From contig NC_133933.1 of NCBI RefSeq assembly GCF_031877795.1, forward strand, positions 71,738,503 to 71,802,502: 64,000 bases of DNA, in the 5' to 3' direction. The position numbers were made by a program, and so were the translations under genes. The stretch comes from Strix aluco. Its lineage: Eukaryota; Chordata; Aves; Strigiformes; Strigidae. The notes under the pieces were generated by a model. That model was not told the DNA's origin. It did no database searches and saw only the letters and a program-made list of their open reading frames with translations. Below, piece by piece: positions 51,961 through 64,000 of this stretch (the first letter of the stretch is position 1; every line of letters begins with the position of its first letter).

Positions 51961-54900
51961 AGAAGGCTTCACTTTCTTATAGTGGCTGTGCATTCCGGAG
52001 AACTGCTATTTAAAATGGTGTCTCTGTGAAAGTAATTTTTAAAATTTTGATTTGTTTTGAGATTTTACTAGCCCAAACTAGGGAGAAGAGAGGTAATACA
52101 TTAGCAATGCCTGTGTCTAAATCTTAATAAGCATATTCTTTTAAAGCTAGAATATGATGTAGACAGACAGACAGTCTACTGATTTATTTAAGGTTGTGTG
52201 AACTTTTCTCTCCTAAGTTCCTTATCTGCCACTTGTGAAATTGGAATCTCTTGGACTTCATTTTACCAGCCATCCACTTTCCCCAAAGGTTTATAGAAAT
52301 TCACGAGTATGAATCACGAAGCCAGAGAAATGTTAAAAATTAAGGAAAGCCTATTAGTTTTATGGAAAAGCTGATGTAGCTGAAACAGTTAGGAATTTGA
52401 ATGTGGAAACACAGCAGTGAAATACCTCCTCCCTTCCCACTCCTATCTTCATGTTGTCAAGAAAAAGTAAATTTTATTTGACCAATTTACAAGCCTATGC
52501 GACTAATTTGTGCTGTACAGGTTAGTTCTCACTCCCTGCCTTTTCTGAGCCCACAGCATGCTTGGCAAGGGCAATATTGCATACAGTTTCACCAGGTAAG
52601 GTTGGTGTCCCTCTGTCAGTAAGTCAAAGGTGTGTATGGCTGGTGGCAAGGGCTCCCTATGGAAACATGCCTGGTAGAAGACAGCGTCACACAAACTTAA
52701 CTGCTGTTAAATTTGGATTTTTGAATTATGCTGCAGGTCTGAGGACGGGCACAAGGAATGAGGCATTCGTGGTGTAGGACTGCTGTTGTCTGTTGTGTGG
52801 CCAGACACCCACAGCCTTTGTAAGGATCCATGCCTTAGGTGTGCGCCTGACCTCCAAAGCGCGGGGGAGGCTGGAGCCAACCTCCTCTACCTTTGGTGGG
52901 TGAATTGCAAGGGGATCCCCTCTGACTGTCCAGATACTTCTTAATTATCTTTATTCTCAGATATCGGGACCACATACACTAATTTTTAAAAAGTTTTGCA
53001 TATCAAGTGGTATGATTCAGTCATTTACAGTCGCTTCTAGAAGCAGTATGTACAAACAGTAACTTCCATGCTAACTTGGATAGAAATGTTAGTTGTATAT
53101 TTTGAGCTGTATGTCTGACTCCTGGGACTTTGGAAATAGTTTCCTATTCCAAGTCATAATTAGCATAACTCATTATTATTTAATAATTGTAATGTCTTAT
53201 GTTTTCTCTGTCATCCGTACCTAGTGTTGAATCACTTATCCACAGAAGAGCAAAGCAGTTCAGTTTTCATCGTTCCCCTTTCCTGCCTTTTTCCCTCCAT
53301 TTCGAAGTTCTGAAATGCTCTAAAGGGCTCTTCTGGAAAATCAATTTGCTGTTTGTGTTGGTTTAATGCTTAACACTTGCTGCGTGTCCTTTGTACTGGC
53401 AGCTGTGGAATGCTCTGCTGCAGTTGAATATGTGTGTTTTCTGACATGCTAAATACAGTGAGAAAATTCCTTACAAGAGGAAGGGATTTAGGTTTGTTTT
53501 CGGTACCTAAATTTTTTGAAAGAATAACATTTCAACAGTAACATTTCCATAGTTCTGTGCACAAATGTTTTATGCAATCTTGTACAACTTTTCCTATGTT
53601 GCACTTCGATAATCAATTTTATATTCCACTTAGTAAACTTGCAACCATTTTTGAACAATTTTAGTGTAGAAGTGCTACTGCATTTGTATTGCTACCTGCT
53701 TCCAGTATTACAGGGAAGCCTGAGGTAGGAAGGAATAGAAGTTGAAGTGTGCTAGATATTGTGAAACTTAAGTGATATAGTTTATTTTCTTCACAGTTTT
53801 TTTTGTTTGTTTTCCATGCTGTAGGGAAGAGTGAGTTATCATCCTGAAAACTTGTTAATTAATACTTACATACTTTGTATGGCACAGCAAAGTTGACAGG
53901 CCTCTTCATGAGCTTGCTGCTTATCTCTAGTATATTTTCAGACTTGCTCACATATAATTTGCTTTGCCAAAAGGAGTAAAGGAAGCTCAGGGAGGTATTA
54001 GGTATATTGCATGATTATCTTGAGCTGCAGTCACTATCTGGACAAAAAAGTCCCGTAAGTTTTTTGGGGAGATTTTTTTTTTCTATTAAACTAGTTTTAG
54101 AAAGTAGGAAAATCATCTAGCAGTGTTTTGTTTTTTTTTTTTTTAAACTGTAATTTCCAAACTTCTTTCTCAGCAGCTTCTAAATATGAATCTTGCTGAT
54201 TATTTCACAAGGACCATCAACTACTTTGAAGTAGTTACTGTCCTTTTGAAAACTGTACAAGGAGTAATGAGAAGTTAGGAGACAACAGTAGAAGGAAACT
54301 TTGTAAGTTGTTGACATGTATCTTGAGTCTAGCTGAGTATGTAGCTGGGAGGGACAAATGCCTAGTGGCAAGGCTTTGAAGAATATTGTGAGAGACATTG
54401 GTTTAATTTAAATTGGAATTTAATTTGGCAATTGATAAGGGACATTCATAACACGTTGATAAAGAAGAAAACAGGCTTTCTTTAGAGGGAGGTATGCAAA
54501 TTGCAAGTGGGGAAATTAAAATTAGTTTAAAAAAACAAAGGAGAAAAGCTGAATACTAACTCTGGCTTTGATTTTAATTCCCTTAACAAATTTAGGGAAA
54601 ATGCTAAAAATGGGAGACATGCATTTAAGCCACTGGAAAGAATTCTGTGGGTCAGAGATGGTCTCCTGAGTGCTCTTAGGCCAGATGAAACTGTCCATAA
54701 GGTTTTACCAGTAAAATAAGTTTTGAGCTGAGAGCTATTATGAGTGGCAGCTAACAAAAAGGAAGAAGTATGTATTTGAGACATGACTGGAAAATTTCTG
54801 AAAATTCCTGGTGTGGAAGTGTGTGCATGTGAAATGTACCATAGACATTAGTTGGTTTCAGCCCTGGCTGCTCTAATCGAAATGAACAATTTGAAACTTC

Positions 54901-57900
54901 TTCTCTTGATGCTGGTAGTGACCAGCGTTTTCAAGGGCTGTATTGGGAGTGGATTTCATCCAGCGCATGCAAGAGGTTCTAGGGTATGAATAGAGCAAAT
55001 ATGTGGTATTGAGACGCGGAGCTGCATGCTAATAAGGGCAAGCTTGGACTTTGAAGGACCATTTCTGTGACCTCTGATGTGCCCATAGGGAGACACTACA
55101 TGCACTCGTGCAGTGTTTTGAACTAATCAGTTCTGTGCAATGATACCTCTAAAGCATTGTGCTGTTGGAGTGAGCCTGCCAGGATGTTTCAGTCTGCGAA
55201 TGCCTCGTCAGCATTGTCTAGTGGAGCTCTGGTGCTAGGAGAAAAACAGGTTTTGGCTGAGAGCAATTATAACATAGTTAATGAGGAGGGTGCAGTTTAA
55301 ACTCAGACCTGGAGGGTAGAGTCCACTGTAAAAGGATTTTCAAAGTTTGTCAGAAGATATGAGATAAAAAGATATCCTATTGATAGAGGCTTTCCTAGCA
55401 GTTAATCAAAGGAGGTAGTTACCATGAAGAGCAGCTGCTTATAGAGAATGCTTTCAAAGACAAATGAAGAGATTGAACTGTGCAATGAAGGCTAATGCTG
55501 CATTACCCTTTAAGAGGGGGTGTGGTTCTTTAACGTGTTGATAACAGTCCTTCTGGGGTCAGATAGTGGAGAAAAAGTGTTAAACCAGAGATGGCCTAGT
55601 TTAGCAATGTTCACATGCCATGGAGTTTGGAGACTTTCATGTATATTGGCTGTGGACTGATATCTAGGTAGCTTTGCCCTGAGGACATACTCCATAAAGT
55701 GCAAGGAGCAAAATGTTTAGCAGGTTTTTGTTTATTCTGAGGATATTCCAAATCAGAAGTGTTTTGATAGTATGGGGGGAGGAGTAAAGTAAGAACTCAG
55801 TTTATCTTTGTGTGTTTAATGACTTCATTTTTTGGCATGAGATGAGTAACATAGAGGGTTGGGTGGTGGGGTTTTTGTTGTTGTGTTGTTTTGTTTTTTA
55901 AAATGTTTTATGGTAGGGCATGCCTTTTGCTTCCTGTAAACTGAGTTGCCATAGTTGCTTCTCATTATTAGTGAGATGGGTCTCAGTCTTACAACTGAAT
56001 ATGAGAAAGTTTTTGTTTCCCATAAACCTGGAGAAAATTTGTAGTTAGTGGATTCACAGATCTATATGCTTCAAAGTCTAGCAGCAAAGCCAGTGACTTT
56101 GAAGAGGGGAACACTGAAAGGCTTTTAACCCCTTGGGAGAAGACTTCACAGTAGCATTTGTCATGCTTGTGCTAGTCCACTTGTAGTAATCAGTGCTGCC
56201 TTCAAGGCTGCTGCAAACGTGTTGCATAATTTTAATGACATCATAAATTAAATGGTACAAAGTTATACCTGGACTCAATTGTGGAGGCCCTGTAGACCTG
56301 TGTCCTATCTCCTAGAAAATGAAGTTTAGACTAGTTGTAGAGCACTGTTTTCCTGTGGTGTCTACAGCCAGGGAGAAGGCCTTGTCAACCCCAAAGGAGT
56401 CATAGTTCAGAGTTATAAGTGAAATGTGGTTATAGATCTCTTTAACTGTAGGTATTCATTTGTGTGAAAACAATGAGAAGCAGCAATTTGTGATGGTGTC
56501 TGTTATTGATCAGAGGAATGATAATGTGGCACCTCTGAGGAGAAGAGCCCAGAGTAGGCTGGTGCAGCATAGGCCTAGAAGAGTTACCTTGAGTACGTTT
56601 GGTGGCAGGGTGTCCATGTATCCATCACTTCAACTACTTTTTCAGTGGAAGAAAAAAGTTCACTACTTTGAGAAAATATTTTCAATGTATCTGCAAAGTT
56701 ATTGCTACTAGGGTGACTAGGTTTAAGCCTTGACTACCTAAAGTTGGCTTTCATTTTTGGGTTACCTACTGTTTTATTTGCCCAATATACAAAATACTAT
56801 ACATTTAAGTATACAGTGCTGTCAAGCAAAATATTTTGTGGTTGGTTGTGTTACATTCTTCTGTGGCTGGGACAGCGTCTGCATTGGTGGAGTGTCCCAT
56901 CTAGTTGGTTCTCTTAAAAGGAGAAGAAATTCAAGGAATAAGGAGGGAAATGGTAGCAGCCTTCACATAAAGTTTACCATAGCCTATTTAGAAGGATTTC
57001 TTTCAAATGCTTGTTGCGTGTAGTAGAACATGTAAACAGACCGGATTACCAGGCCCGTTTCAACAGTGGCTGATAGCATGCCTCAGCATAAGAATGAATT
57101 CTTGAAATTCCTCTGCTAGTTACTGTGAAAATATGAAAAAATGTGGTGCTTAGTAGCCAAGCAACATAAAGCTGACATCCTGTAATTTGTACTTTGATCT
57201 ATTATATAAACCAGTTGACTGTAATAGGAAATGAAGTAAAATTTTTTTTCTGAGACTTAATCCCAGAGAGACTATACAAGTTCCAAAGACAATCTTTAAG
57301 GATTTTCATCAATGTTTGTTTTTGTCACCTGATAGAGGAAGCAATGTAATGAAATAGCTGAAAATAGTATAGCTTTTCTGTGATCAGTTATGCCTCAGAC
57401 CATAGAAATATCAAAAGATTTGTGTTAGTGTTGCTACTCTTCTTGAAAAGGGCAGGTGACCTACTTAATTTTTAAAACATGGTGAGCCTAAAATTTATTG
57501 AACTTGGTCCAAGAATTACATATAGTTGACAGTGTAATGCTTAGGAGATACTTTGCTGTCTACAAATTAATGCAAAACAGGAGTGGCTGTTTGTTTCAGC
57601 AAATAAAAAAGTCATATGCTGCACAGTACAGGAAAACATGCTGTAGAGTAGCAACCATTTGATTGTGAATTACAGGAGATGATTGAAAATATGAAAATAT
57701 AGAGGTATGCTCCAATAAGCTGTATGTACCCTGCAATGGAAAGGCTCTTATTGGATAGTCCAGATACCAGTTACTTTTGTACTTGGTAGGAGACTCTTAC
57801 AATTATGACTTTTAACTGCCTTGTAAAAAACAAATGAAATGGGAAAAATGAGTAGAAATATTGATTGACCGAATGCTACTTTTTATTATTACAGTGTGCT

Positions 57901-60102
57901 AATGTTAGGGAGTTTTACGTGATGAGTTTGATTTGTGTACTACAATGTGATATACAAAGATTGCTTGTTGAGTTACTTGAGAGGTGAAACAGGTGATTAA
58001 ATCACAAATGTAACTGTTCTGTCATGCTGTATTTTCAAGGTAAAACATAAAGAGGGGAGAGGGCTCATCAGTAAAATAAAAAATTTGGTTTCTGTGTAAC
58101 TGTCATAGTTTGATTCCAGTAAAAAAATCCCCACAAACCTACTGTGACCTTATTCAGTCACTTCTCTGACAATTTTTTTTATTAAATGCATTATCGAAGA
58201 GCTCAAGTCTAATATACATCTAGATGCGGATTTTTTTAGAGTGATATTGGAAGACTCACTAAAAAGTTCACACGATCTTCAAAAATCTTGTCTTGAGAAA
58301 TAGCTTTGTTTCATATTCAAATACAAGTTCCTTTAGTTTGTCGTGTCCTTTTCTACCCTGAATGCATCAAACGTATTTGTGTAAATACATTGGAACAGAC
58401 TGCAGCAATTTGTTACTATACATTAAGGCTTAGCTTTAAATTGTTGATTTAAATTGCATCTCTGAACAGATTTTTATTTTTAAAAGAAAACAAAAAACCC
58501 AAGCCCTATACCACTTGAAACACCTCAACAGTTATGTTTATCACTGTAGATTGTACATCTTTAGCATCCTCAGGTATATAGATGGTAAGCTAGGAAAATG
58601 AAGTTTCCTTGGTACCTGCATTTACAAAAAACTTTTTTTTTCCACTTATGATTACCTCCTCACTCACTGTAGCCCCGAATTGGTTTACTAGACATTATGT
58701 TAATACATAAAATTAATCATTGTATGCAGTTTGGAGAGAGCATTTTGCCTATGATGAAGCAGTGGACATTCTTCACCCGGAAAGAAGTGAAGGTGGAAGG
58801 GGGAAGACACCTGGAAAGCAACACACTTTCAGATTCAAGTTCAAGTTCTGTATTCAAGTCATCTTCAAACTGGGTTGATGTTTTTAATAGCTCGCTCTGA
58901 ATTTTATTTAATTATGTTAATCAAGGAATAGCTGAAGAATAAGCTAACTATTAAGCTATCCTAATAGCTATTCTATTAATAGCTAAAGGCTAACACAGCG
59001 GTTAGCTTGCTGATTTGTTTTTTCTTTTTTTCTCGCCAAACTGTGCCTTTTCCCCTTGCTTCTCTTTTACTGTATACAGCTAGTCCCACTGACTGAAGAT
59101 GCTAACAGAGAGTAAAGGATTTCCTACCAGCTACTCATAGCACTGGTGTAGTGATATATTTGTTTTACGCAATGTGCTTCTAGCTATGTTTAACTTTCCT
59201 CTATTTTTAGAGATAGCGCTTAGAACATTTTAAATATACCTAGAACCGGATTTCTTCCTCCAGTATTGTATAACTCAACCCTTTAAAATTGGCAGAATGT
59301 TTTCCAATAGAATTGAAATATCTGTGGTGATTGCCTGTATGTGTAGATATATTTATCTCCCTCTAACTGAAAAAGATTAGATATAGGTTAAAAATGTACT
59401 TGTATATACCACATCTTATGGTTCATGTGCCTGTTATAAAATGGAGAAAGCATAATCTGAGAAATGTTGATTGTCCTTTTGAATACTAAGTTTTCTCTTT
59501 GTATTACTTAGTCTTTTGTTAGCTTGTTGGTAGTGAACCGGATTCCCTTTCTCTGTTGAAGCTAAAAGCCTAGGAGCTTGAAAAATAATCTTTCAGTATG
59601 CCATTAACGGGCTTGTCCTTCCTACGGATGCTTTAAAAATGCAATTTTAAAATTCATGGAATCTTTAATACAGCATCGCTGATGTTGAGCTGATCGTTTA
59701 GCAAGAGTTAGGAAACTTCACACATTCTGTCATTGGTGCAGTGAAGCCTTTTGATACTTGGCTTATCTGAGCAAGGAAGTTGTCTGATTCCATTTGCAAA
59801 ATAGCCATGACTAAAGGTAGTTTTTTGGGGATCAGTTAAAAGTTCTTTTGCATTAGGAAGCATTTCACCCTTCCACACAGATGTAATATTTGCTGGAAGG
59901 AACTAATATTTGCTTCTGGTGGAATCCTTAGCTAGTCTGAAGTCCACTCATTCTCAAGGTGGATTAAGACAGAGTCAGGAGACTAGTCTGGCTGCTGCTT
60001 ATCACAGTTGGGTGAATACAATCTCCAGCTGTTAGTTCCACCTTCCAGCTCTCAAATCCTCTGGTTTTACCTGGCTGCTCTTGCACTAAACCTGTGAAAT
60101 AA
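51961..60102. other. Intron sequence, mostly featureless
   Basis: AT-rich intron with a T14 run at 54131-54144, small hairpins and short open frames. Around 58,920-59,010 there are many AGCTA/TAGCT words and the inverted pair GCTAAC (58989-58994) and GTTAGC (59001-59006). No coding exon, transposon or RNA gene was recognised. Confidence 0.6.
52159..52179. repeat. GACA micro-repeat within a small palindrome
   Basis: GTAGAC (52159-52164) and GTCTAC (52174-52179) are reverse complements flanking AGACAGACA, so a short GACA tract sits inside a hairpin. Its role is unknown and it may be chance. Confidence 0.4.
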
Positions 60103-60167
60103 CAGATTTTATTTTTTTTTAAATTTGTCCTTTTTTTTTTTAAAAAAAAAAAAAAAAAGAAAATCTG
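60103..60167. repeat. A/T inverted repeat, about 19-bp arms
   Basis: The left arm begins CAGATTTTATTTTTTTTTT (60103-60121). The right arm, ending AAAAAAAGAAAATCTG at 60167, is its reverse complement with one mismatch. Between them lies AATTTGTCC followed by a T11 run joined directly to an A17 run. The structure can fold as a hairpin in RNA or extrude as a cruciform in DNA. Confidence 0.7.
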
Positions 60168-63100
60168 GCATAGGGAACATCTGCACTTTTTTTTTCTTGT
60201 TGCTGTCATATAGATTAGGAAATGAAATTTAAGTGACTTATTAACAGTCAGACAAGGGCCAGTGATGAAGATAGGATGGGCAGTCCAGAATCCAGGTGTA
60301 CAGTATGTATCAACAGGTATGCTGAAGTCAGGCCACCTTCCTCATGATCTCTTCCTGGAGATGTCTACTCCCAGTGATATCTTCCAGATGATTTTACTGT
60401 TCTGTACTTGCCTGTATGGGACTTCTGTTTTTCCCTTAATGAAGAACATGAAAAAACTTGTAGGGCTACAAAAGGAAAGATTAGTGGTGTTTGTAAGCGG
60501 ATCCTTCCTCTTTATAACAATAATGAACCCAACATAGGAAGTTTTATGGGAGTAGGAAATTTACTGGGGACATGGTGGTACTGGTGGAGAAGGAGCCCGA
60601 AGGATGTTTTCTGTTCTTACTCTGTAATAAAAACTTGTTGTTTGCACGTACTGTGTATTGCTGCCAGAAGGGGAGGGTTTTGACTTCTGTTCATTTGTAT
60701 CGTTTCTTTGATGCCAGTGGAAGAATCTGAGGACAGAGCCACCTTTTCAGGAACAGTACCTGCTTATACTTGTTGGTTTCACCAGAACTAAGGTGTAGGT
60801 CTTGTATAGAGAAATGCAGTTTTAGTATGGATCTCACCAGGCTTCAATGCTTGTTGGTGTTGTTTTCCTTTTATTCAAATTTGAGAACTAATGCATTAGA
60901 AGATATGCTGGTTGATCACCTAATTAAGATTTTTGTATTTGCTTGATTAGAAAGATTTGCTGAAATAAGATGCTTGACAGATTGGTTGCAGACCTCCTAG
61001 AGGGAGAGATGCCATTATCAGTGGTTTAAATGCCAAGTTGTAAGAGTGTGTAGGATAGTTGTAAATACTGGTATGTTCTCATCACATCTCAGAAGAAGAA
61101 GGATGTAAGCCGTGATCTCAGTCAGAAACTTTTTAAAAGAGAAGATATTGGCACTCTTCTGATAAAATGGGCAATTTAGTTGTTCAGTTCCATAGTCATT
61201 GTTAAGTTTTAACCTGTGTTATTTCCGTTATGGCATTTTGTGCTCAGGATGGGCAAGTATTGCAAACTGGGAATCAGAAGTGGTAGATGTAGGGATTTTA
61301 ATGGCTTTATTCATGGTCTGCGAGCACACAAATATTGTCTGAATTTATCTGATTGCATTTTGGTTTGGTGACTTCAGCGAAGTTGGGAACTGTTTGAGGG
61401 ATAAGACAAATAGTCTGGGAAAACACCTTTGGAGGCAGAACCTCCTGTTTGTGTAGACTGCCGTTATTTCACTTTTGCCACAGTTTCAAAGGAGAGTTGG
61501 TATGTGTTGCTTAGCTTGACAGACAATTATTTGCTCTTGTGGGATCGCTAAGTCAAATTGACTAACTGTTAATGAAACTACTTATTCTTGCCTGTACTTT
61601 ACAGTTTCTCTGTAATAACTATTGCAAGAGGTTTGGGACAACTAATTCTCGTAACGAGTATAGATAAATAAGATACTTGCCATCTTGCTTTGGATGTTGT
61701 CAGACTCTTCAGAAACTGGTTTTCCAGTAATCATGAATGTAAGACCAGGGTATAGAAAGCTACTTTGTATAAATTTGAGCCTTATTTTTCAATAGACAAA
61801 AGCAAGTAGACAAAACTATTTTGAATTTCTGTGAAATTTGCTTACAGTAAGTTTTCATGAGAACTTTGTTTCTATGATACAAGTAATGGGATATTGGGCT
61901 TTTCACTTAGAGATCACAACTCTGAAAGTCATTGACACATGATGTGGAAAATGAGATAATCCAAAATGCTGGAATGGTTAATCCAAATTTATGTTCAATT
62001 GCAGAAGAATGAATGAACAAATATACAAAGAGAGGCTGAATCATCCTCTTGGTTTTGTAAGTAGTCTCTTCCCCGAAGCAGTATTAACACAGTCACACAT
62101 GGAGCTTTTGTCTCAGAGTTTCCATGGCGTTTTAGTTTTTAAGGAATAAATGAATGAATCTCACTGTCACTTTCACGACTGGGAATACTAAATTATAATT
62201 AAAAATGCTGCTTGCATAAACAAAACCATTTGGATACTAGTGGATAATGCGATGTCCAACCTTATAATAAACTTTTATCATAGATGAAATCAGTATTGTT
62301 TGACTACACATTAGGTTTTTCGTATACCACCTACCATGAATTATTAAAAACTGATCGTTTTCCTCTATTTTTTTCCTTTAGAGTCTAGGAGGAGGAAACA
62401 ATTAACGATCATGTGCTGTCAAAAAGTCCAAGGCAGAATGCAGTTACGAAACAGTCTTCTGTGTAGATATTTAGAGAGTGAAGAGGAGCTAGTGTTGACT
62501 CACAGATAGCATAATTTCCCTTTCTTTTTTCATTCCCCCAGGCCTCGCAAAATTGTTTTGCATCTTGAAACGTGTTTAATGGAGCTATTAAAAAGTAATA
62601 TCTTATGTTTAGGAGCTGCACTGGTATCATGGGATACCACCAATGAACCAAAAATCACTGAGATCAGAGTCTAGTTTTAAATATTTAAAAACAACTTCTA
62701 AGCGCATCAATTTTATTGAGATGATTTAATATACAGAAGGTCTTACTGGGCCAAAATGTCAGTTTGAGATTTTGTGGGTAAATTTAGGCTCTTAGAAACA
62801 AAGCTATTCAAATTTTAAAGTATTCTGGCTAACTGTCATGGCTGAAGTAATACTTTGGCCAAGAAAAAAAAGTTATCGCAGGTGATTAAACCTCATAAAC
62901 TGTGAAGGTAGTACTAGATACAGAAGAGGAAAAGGCCAATTCAGAATGTTTCATGCTTATTTGTTTAAAAAAAAAACCCAAAAGGTAAATGTGGGATGAG
63001 GTGAATGTGCCTCGATGCTGCATTTGATGTTTGACTTTACTGTTGTTCTAACAGTTACTGATCACAAGTGGGTTATAGGTTATGTCCAATCTGTTTAAAG

Positions 63101-64000
63101 GTATGTGGAGATTTCTCTTTCAGAGAGTTCTGATTGACCTGACGGGGTTTGCTTTCAGTATTTAGGCATCAGGGAAGTGCAAATCAACAGTGTTTTTCCC
63201 CCTAGGTAGGCTTAAATAAAAAAGGTGTAAGGCTTTCTACCCATCTTTTGCGATCTGAAGGGCTGAGAGGCGCTGTTGTGGGAGAGGGCAGCATCTGCCA
63301 AGCACTGCTTTCTGCATATTTTTGGTAACTTGTATTGTGGATCAGAACAGCTTGGATTCTGCTATACTTTCCTCAGCTAAAAAGAAATTGAATAGTAGAT
63401 TAAGGTTTTTTTTATCTCCCTCCTCCTTAGCAGCGCTTTGTTCCAACTTCCCTGTGTAGCTAAAGGTATAGGTATTTGAACAAGTTGTCACAGGATAAGG
63501 TAGGGCATGAACTTCAAGCATGCCAATGACTGTAGCAACTGCGGGCTTGGTGTATGCTGCGGTACATGTGGAAATAACCTAGTGCTTAAGTTATATTGAA
63601 ACAGGATTTGATGCATAGTCAAGGAAGTAGGAACAGAAGCACTGGGAACTGTTTTCTTCCTTGTAATGTGCACAAAGTTGAAGAGGAGCTACTGAGCAGC
63701 AGCAGCAAGAGATGAGGGGAAGGCCTTGGGCTGTACTTGCTGTGCCTGATTCTGCATGGGCGGGAGGAGTAGTAGTACCCCCAATTATTTCTTCTGTGAA
63801 ATGGAGGTTATTTGAAAACATGGGTTTAAAACCAGTTGGACACTTCCACAATCAAATACAAAATGGCATTACCTTTGTGGTCTACCACAGAAATGGTTGG
63901 GGAAGGAGGTCTGTAAGATGAAAACTAACCTGGATAAAGTATCTTTAACATTCCTTGGATGCGTTGAAAATAGGGTAAAATAGCGTGCGTTTATGCAATA
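60168..64000. other. Intron sequence to the window end
   Basis: AT-rich sequence with short open frames on both strands and no recognised domain. No second exon encoding the start of a MAM domain (cysteine soon after the phase-1 junction) was seen, so the intron is presumed to continue past the window. Confidence 0.55.

Larger units (their letters stand above)
22616..64000 (+). other. PTPRK: First intron (5' part), runs off the window
   Basis: The intron starts at the donor after 22,615 and no second exon was found up to the end, so it is at least 41 kb long. R2B phosphatase genes are known for very large first introns, which fits. Open frames inside it are short, on both strands, and mostly chance. 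The islands of interest (CCG tract, CR1 copy, tandem duplications, CTCF/minisatellite islet) are listed separately. Confidence 0.6.

Noticed and set aside
51483..52029. Open frames of 176, 140 and 87 codons over the minisatellite
   Set aside because: The 46-bp period shifts the frame at each unit and the peptides are only Pro/Gly/Ala/Arg repeats. Both strands are open because of base composition.
1..64000. CRISPR arrays, operons, phage or plasmid genes, tRNA or rRNA genes
   Set aside because: None seen. Composition, intron structure, CpG island and CR1 repeat all indicate a vertebrate nuclear genome.

Overview
The window looks like nuclear DNA from a bird or another sauropsid. The evidence is long AT-rich non-coding sequence, one large CpG island, and a 5'-truncated CR1 LINE with its typical 3' end. 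There are no bacterial, viral or plasmid genes and no operon-like gene packing. Only one protein-coding exon is well supported.

Layout: 1 to about 21,700 is intergenic DNA upstream of the gene. It holds homopolymer tracts, a CTCF-like site near 7.9 kb and three weakly supported exon-like segments between 15.8 and 18.4 kb. About 21,700-23,480 is a CpG island promoter without an obvious TATA box. It contains the first exon of a plus-strand gene, whose coding part (22,504-22,615) is a signal peptide followed by a perfect splice donor in phase 1. The end of that exon (ARAQLSA then G) and the exon phase fit the R2B family of receptor tyrosine phosphatases (PTPRK, PTPRM, PTPRT, PTPRU), and PTPRK fits best. 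From 22,616 to the end of the window I read one very long first intron; no second exon was seen.

Intron contents: a (CCG)9 tract just after exon 1; an old CR1-like scrap at 27.0 kb; a 35-bp duplication at 29.5 kb; a diverged 115-bp tandem duplication at 37.7 kb; a CR1 LINE copy in sense orientation at 39.25-40.01 kb; a GC-rich islet at 51.56-51.96 kb with a perfect-consensus CTCF motif beside a 46-bp minisatellite; and an A/T inverted repeat at 60.1 kb.

I found no clear new multi-gene system. The observations most worth checking are the CTCF motif/minisatellite islet inside the intron, the phase-compatible exon-like segments upstream of the promoter, and the competing out-of-frame splice donor of exon 1. 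Most predicted open frames are chance frames in AT-rich DNA or GC-rich shadows.
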